NCBI GenBank assembly: GCA_021806765.1
Contig: JAJZQR010000134.1
Coordinates: 1 to 13,707 of the forward strand
DNA length: 13,707 bases
From: Chloroflexota bacterium
GTDB taxonomy: Bacteria; Chloroflexota; UBA6077
Reading direction: 5' to 3'
The notes beneath the pieces are model-generated. The model ran no database searches and had not been told where the DNA came from. It was given only the letters and a program-made list of their open reading frames with translations. Shown here in pieces: positions 10,263 through 13,707 of this stretch (position 1 is the first letter of the stretch; every line of letters begins with the position of its first letter). The translations under genes and the position numbers were made by a program.

Positions 10263-13127
10263 ATGCCTGAGGGATCAGCTGTCAAACGCCAGATCATGCT
10301 GATCGGGATTCTGGCCGTCCTCTTCTTGATCGCCGAACTGGCCGCGGGAGCGGTCACCCTCTACACCGACTGGCTCTGGTTCGACAGCCTGGGCTACCAG
10401 ACCGTCTTCGCCACGGTGCTGCAGGCCAAGGTGCTGGCCTTCGTGGTCGGTGTGGTGGTCTTCCTGCTTCCCGCCGCGGCCAGCCTGCTCCTGGCCCGAG
10501 CGGTGATGAGCCAGCACCGGACGGTGTCCATCCGAGAGGAGAGCGGCGTAGCCTACATCGTGCAAGCGGGCCAGGACATGCCGCGACGGGTGGTCTTCTA
10601 CCTGGCCGGGTTGGTTGCCCTGGGCATGAGCGTGGCCATGGGGTTGTCCGCGGCCGGTCGATGGGAAACCCTCCTCAAGTTTCTGAACGGCAAGAGCTTC
10701 GGTGTCACCGATCCCCTGTTCAACCAGGACGTCGGCTTCTACTTCTTCACCCTGCCCCTCTTCCGTTTCCTGCAGGGATGGCTCTTCTGGGCCCTGGCGA
10801 TAATCTTGCTGCTCACTGCCGCTGTCTATCTGATCAGCGTCTACGAGGGGCAGATAGGCATCGATCCCGGGGTCCTCTCCGCCCACCGGCCTGCCAAGTT
10901 CCACGTGATGGTGCTGGCAGCGCTGATGGCCCTGGTGATGGCCGTCTCCTACCGCATCCAGATCTATGATCTGGTGTTCGCCAGCCATGGGGTGGTTTCG
11001 GGGGCCGGATTCACCGATGCCACGGCCAGGCAGATGGCGCTGTGGGTGTTGATGGGCATCATGGGGATTACGGCCGCTCTCTTCCTGGTGAGCAGCTTCC
11101 GCCAAGGCTTTACCCTCCCTCTCTGGGGCGTGGGGATGTGGCTGGTGGCCGCAGTGGCTTTGGGTAGCGTGTACCCTATGGTGGTGCAGAAGCTTCAGGT
11201 GGAGCCTAGCGAGCTGCAGATGGAGAAGCCCTACATCGATTCCGGCATCAAGATGACCCGCCAGGCCTTCGGCATGGATCGGATCCAGGAGCAGGACTTC
11301 AATGCCGAGGATGCTGTGGCCCTCCAGGAGATCAACTCCAACCCCGACACCATCGGCAACATTCGGCTGTGGGATCACCGCCCCCTGCAAGATACCTACA
11401 ATCAGATCCAGGCGATCCGGCTCTACTACGATTTCCACGACGTGGACGTGGATCGGTACGACATCGGCGGGAAGTACCGGCAGGTGATGCTATCGGCTCG
11501 GGAACTCTCCCCGGATAAGCTGGCCTCCCAGGCCCAGAACTGGGTGACCAGGCGGCTCCAGTTCACCCACGGCTACGGCCTCGCCATGAGCCCTGTCAAC
11601 GAGATCGTGGGCGAGGGACTTCCCAACCTGCTGGTCAAGGACATACCGCCCCAGGGTGATATCAAGATCGACAAACCCCAGATCTACTACGGCGAAGTCA
11701 ACTCGGGCTACGTGATCGTGAAAACCACCGCCCAGGAGTTCGACTATGCCAAGGGAGACGAGAACGTCTACGGCAGCTATCAGGGAGACGGTGGCGTCAA
11801 GCTGGACTCCATCTTCAATCGTCTGGCCTACGCCTGGTACTTCCACGACGGCAACATCCTCTTCACCGGCTATCTGACCCCCGAGAGCCGTGTGCTCTAC
11901 TTCCGGAACATCCAGCAGCGGGTGCAGAAGGTCGCTCCCTTCCTGATGCTGGACAAAGATCCCTACCTGGTGGCGGCCGACGGCCAGCTGTACTGGATCC
12001 AGGACGCTTACACCTACGGCAACGATTACCCCTACTCGGCGTCCTACCAGGAGCGAACCCAGGTGAGCGTTCCCGCCAAGGCAGGGGGCGCCACAATCCA
12101 ACAGGTGCGGACCGGTCCGGAGTTCAACTACATCCGCAACAGCGCCAAGGTGGTCGTCAACGCCTACGACGGCTCGATGCGCTTCTACCTTGCCGATCCC
12201 AGCGACCCGCTGGCGGAGGCTTATCGATCGATCTTCCCGTCCCTCTTCTCCCCCATGGAGGAGATGCCTGCCTACCTGAAGGCTCACGTGCGCTATCCGG
12301 AGGACCTCTTTCAGGCCCAGGCGGAGATGTACCGTACCTATCACATGCAGGATTCGCAGGTCTTCTATAACCGAGAAGACCTGTGGAGCGTTCCTAACGA
12401 ATCGGTCGGGGATAACCGCCAGCCGGTGGAGCCCTACTACCTGATCATGCGGCTACCGGGGGAGAAGAGCGAGGAGTTCCTGCAACTGTTGCCCTTCTCA
12501 CCCTCCAACAAGGACAACATGATCGCCTGGCTGGCCGCGCGCTCCGACGGGCAGAACTACGGCAAGCTGATCGTCTACAAGTACCCGAAGGACAAGCTGA
12601 TCTACGGCCCCATGCAGGTGGAGGCCAGGGTCAATCAGGATCCCACCATCTCCGCCCAGTTCACCCTCTGGGGCCAGCGGGGCTCCCAGGTGACCCGGGG
12701 CAATCTGCTGGCGATCCCCGTGGGGAACGCCAACCTCTACGTGGAGCCGGTCTATCTTCAGGCGGATCGAGGCTCCATCCCGGAGTTGAAGCGGGTGATT
12801 GTCTCCACGGGGAACAAGGTGGTGATGGAGGCTAGCCTGGGGGAGGCTCTGAACAAGCTGTACGACGGGAAGCTGGCGCTGGCTCCATCGGGGCAGCCCG
12901 GACAAGCCGCTCCTGTACCGGGTGGCACGCCGGGTCAGCCGGTTGCCGTCACGCCACCGAGCGCACCGTCCACGCCTCCCTCCGGGACCTCAGAGCTGGT
13001 CAAGTCTGCCCAGGATCACTACAACCGGGCTCAAGAGCGGCTGAAGGCCGGCGATTGGGCGGGGTTCGGCGACGAGCTGAAGAAGCTGGAGAGCGACCTG
13101 AACGCCCTGAACGGCCGGGTCCAGTAA
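10263..13127 (+). CDS. UPF0182 (COG1615) family integral membrane protein
   Basis: This 954-aa protein belongs to an uncharacterised family common in Actinobacteria, Cyanobacteria, Chloroflexi and some Firmicutes; its function is not known. About seven hydrophobic helices occupy the first 320 residues (roughly 10-32, 52-77, 105-128, 170-200, 220-242, 262-290 and 298-320). A large soluble, probably extracytoplasmic domain (about 325-860) follows. Family-typical segments include TDWLWFDSLGYQTVF near the first helix and HGYGLAMSPVNEIVGEGLPN. A Pro/Gly/Ala-rich linker (about 880-910) leads to a helical tail (SAQDHYNRAQERLKAGDWAGFGDELKKL) of the sort that ends many relatives. ATG 10263 is chosen over an in-frame ATG at 10209 because AAGGAGG lies 6 nt before it. 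It has its own promoter and looks unrelated to the catabolic cluster. Confidence 0.93.
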   Translation: MPEGSAVKRQIMLIGILAVLFLIAELAAGAVTLYTDWLWFDSLGYQTVFATVLQAKVLAFVVGVVVFLLPAAASLLLARAVMSQHRTVSIREESGVAYIVQAGQDMPRRVVFYLAGLVALGMSVAMGLSAAGRWETLLKFLNGKSFGVTDPLFNQDVGFYFFTLPLFRFLQGWLFWALAIILLLTAAVYLISVYEGQIGIDPGVLSAHRPAKFHVMVLAALMALVMAVSYRIQIYDLVFASHGVVSGAGFTDATARQMALWVLMGIMGITAALFLVSSFRQGFTLPLWGVGMWLVAAVALGSVYPMVVQKLQVEPSELQMEKPYIDSGIKMTRQAFGMDRIQEQDFNAEDAVALQEINSNPDTIGNIRLWDHRPLQDTYNQIQAIRLYYDFHDVDVDRYDIGGKYRQVMLSARELSPDKLASQAQNWVTRRLQFTHGYGLAMSPVNEIVGEGLPNLLVKDIPPQGDIKIDKPQIYYGEVNSGYVIVKTTAQEFDYAKGDENVYGSYQGDGGVKLDSIFNRLAYAWYFHDGNILFTGYLTPESRVLYFRNIQQRVQKVAPFLMLDKDPYLVAADGQLYWIQDAYTYGNDYPYSASYQERTQVSVPAKAGGATIQQVRTGPEFNYIRNSAKVVVNAYDGSMRFYLADPSDPLAEAYRSIFPSLFSPMEEMPAYLKAHVRYPEDLFQAQAEMYRTYHMQDSQVFYNREDLWSVPNESVGDNRQPVEPYYLIMRLPGEKSEEFLQLLPFSPSNKDNMIAWLAARSDGQNYGKLIVYKYPKDKLIYGPMQVEARVNQDPTISAQFTLWGQRGSQVTRGNLLAIPVGNANLYVEPVYLQADRGSIPELKRVIVSTGNKVVMEASLGEALNKLYDGKLALAPSGQPGQAAPVPGGTPGQPVAVTPPSAPSTPPSGTSELVKSAQDHYNRAQERLKAGDWAGFGDELKKLESDLNALNGRVQ

Positions 13128-13154
13128 TATTAAGGTAGCTTCCAGTTGTAGGAC

Positions 13155-13180
13155 GGGCCGGATCACCCCTGATCCGGCCC
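13155..13180. terminator. 11-bp perfect hairpin after the UPF0182 gene
   Basis: Arms 13155-13165 (GGGCCGGATCA) and 13170-13180 pair perfectly around a CCCC loop, starting 27 nt after the stop codon. The position suits a terminator, but TACTGGTA follows instead of a T-run, so termination would be weak or factor-dependent. It may instead be another member of the palindromic elements scattered through this window. Confidence 0.55.
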
Positions 13181-13488
13181 TACTGGTATAGGAAGGCTGT
13201 CTCACACTCTGCCGCGTGCTGGCACCGTTTGGTAGTTGCCAGCCGCCATCTGGTTGATGTATAGTGGCGTAGGTTCGTTGTGAGCCGGCATCATTGCTCA
13301 CAGGGTATTAGACTCCTCGTCGGTACCTTTCCAGGTCCTGTGTTTCTGACCCCGCCGGCGTCCGCTCCACGGGCGCATCCTGGACCCTCTCTTTCGACCT
13401 GATCAAGGTATAACCATATAGCGGGCTACGATGTGGCCCTATCAAAGATGTTGCTGTTCTTGGCGCTGCCTGCAGCACGTCTTGGGAG
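13181..13488. other. Intergenic stretch with small inverted repeats and no convincing gene
   Basis: No reading frame here has both a credible start and protein-like composition. Two small inverted repeats are visible: GCTGGCA (13218-13224) with TGCCAGC (13237-13243), and TGTGAGC (13279-13285) with GCTCACA (13296-13302). TATTAG at 13306-13311 could be a -10 box, but I find no good -35 partner. Base composition is less GC-biased than in the neighbouring genes, as expected of non-coding DNA. It probably contains the promoter and leader of whatever begins near the right edge. Confidence 0.5.
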
Positions 13489-13707
13489 GTGGCTGAAATC
13501 AGCAGCCCAGAGATACTCAAAGGTGTTCGCGCTCTGAGAAGAGCTGGATCGATATTCGGCCGCTGGCTACCCCAGCGGCCATCCAGCGGCCGTCTGGGAT
13601 TACACCTGGCTATCGTCGCAATAGTGGGCTCCTCGGTTGTGGCTACCCACGATCATCTGGTGACTGTCCCTCAGGTGGTTGGGCTGCAGTCCTCGATAGA
13701 GATGGTT
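13489..13707 (+). CDS. Possible 5' fragment of a membrane-anchored or exported protein (cut by window edge)
   Basis: From GTG 13489 the frame is open for 73 codons to the right edge. It encodes a positively charged N-terminus (LKGVRALRRAG, RWLPQRP) followed by one hydrophobic segment, LGLHLAIVAIVGSSVVA (residues 37-53), then a polar sequence. This is the topology of a signal anchor or uncleaved signal peptide. Against it: GGGAG sits directly against the GTG with almost no spacing, no ATG is available, codon use is less GC-rich than the neighbours, and another forward frame is also open. The in-frame TAA upstream lies near 13410. A 9-bp inverted repeat (13558-13566 with 13572-13580) and a third copy of its right arm (13583-13591) fall inside. 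No family recognised. Confidence 0.35.
   Translation, partial: MAEISSPEILKGVRALRRAGSIFGRWLPQRPSSGRLGLHLAIVAIVGSSVVATHDHLVTVPQVVGLQSSIEMV

Noticed and set aside
10275..11438. Minus-strand open frame opposite the UPF0182 gene
   Set aside because: Composition dominated by His, Gln, Glu and Gly with no motif; shadow of the membrane protein's codons.
13279..13302. CRP-type binding site TGTGA...TCACA
   Set aside because: The half-sites are separated by 14 bp where CRP needs 6, and no CRP-controlled gene is evident.
13408..13418. Third copy of the GntR operator (GGTATAACC)
   Set aside because: Only the short GGTnnnACC core is present; the surrounding bases do not match the 18-bp element, and such a core is expected by chance.

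Overview
The window is GC-rich bacterial DNA. It has strong Shine-Dalgarno sites, short intergenic gaps, a lipoprotein-type solute-binding protein with a long Thr/Pro/Ala linker, a UPF0182 membrane protein, and many short palindromic or tandem repeats between genes and, unusually, inside one gene. Together these suggest a monoderm-like, repeat-rich lineage such as Chloroflexota. This is an inference from style and gene content; no rRNA or other marker is present.

Left part (1-1988, minus strand): the end of a branched-chain amino-acid-type (HAAT family) ABC uptake operon. livJ-like (735-1988) encodes the lipid-anchored binding protein. It is followed by a perfect 13-bp hairpin (646-675) and a livH-like permease that runs off the left edge. 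Any livM, livG and livF genes would lie outside.

Central part (2254-10051, plus strand): a catabolic gene cluster divergent from livJ. In order it encodes an SDR dehydrogenase resembling acetoin reductase/2,3-butanediol dehydrogenase, a VOC (glyoxalase-fold) protein, a LarA-like (DUF2088) nickel-racemase homologue, a zinc medium-chain dehydrogenase, a GntR/FadR-type (FCD) repressor, and E1-alpha, E1-beta and E2 of an acetoin/2-oxoacid dehydrogenase complex. No E3 and no LarB/C/E cofactor genes are visible. The plausible logic is uptake of a small hydroxy compound, stereochemical correction (LarA-like, perhaps VOC), oxidation of the hydroxyl group (SDR, zinc dehydrogenase), and thiamine-diphosphate-dependent cleavage or decarboxylation to an acyl-CoA (E1/E2). 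The substrate cannot be fixed from sequence. Acetoin/2,3-butanediol or a 2-hydroxyacid are the leading candidates.

Regulation: an 18-bp element occurs twice with only two mismatches. One copy is in the livJ/SDR divergent region (2135-2152); the other overlaps the -10 box of a promoter before the LarA-like gene (3528-3545). Its right half fits the TGGTnnnACCA style of FadR-type operators, so it is the best candidate binding site for the GntR protein and would tie transporter and catabolic genes into one regulon.

Right part: a repeat-rich intergenic stretch (10052-10262), a UPF0182/COG1615 membrane protein (10263-13127), a palindromic element, about 300 bp with no convincing gene, and a possible 5' fragment of a membrane-anchored protein at the right edge. 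The most unusual structural feature is in E2. Both interdomain linkers are built from in-frame octamer and heptamer DNA tandem repeats of the kind normally found between genes.
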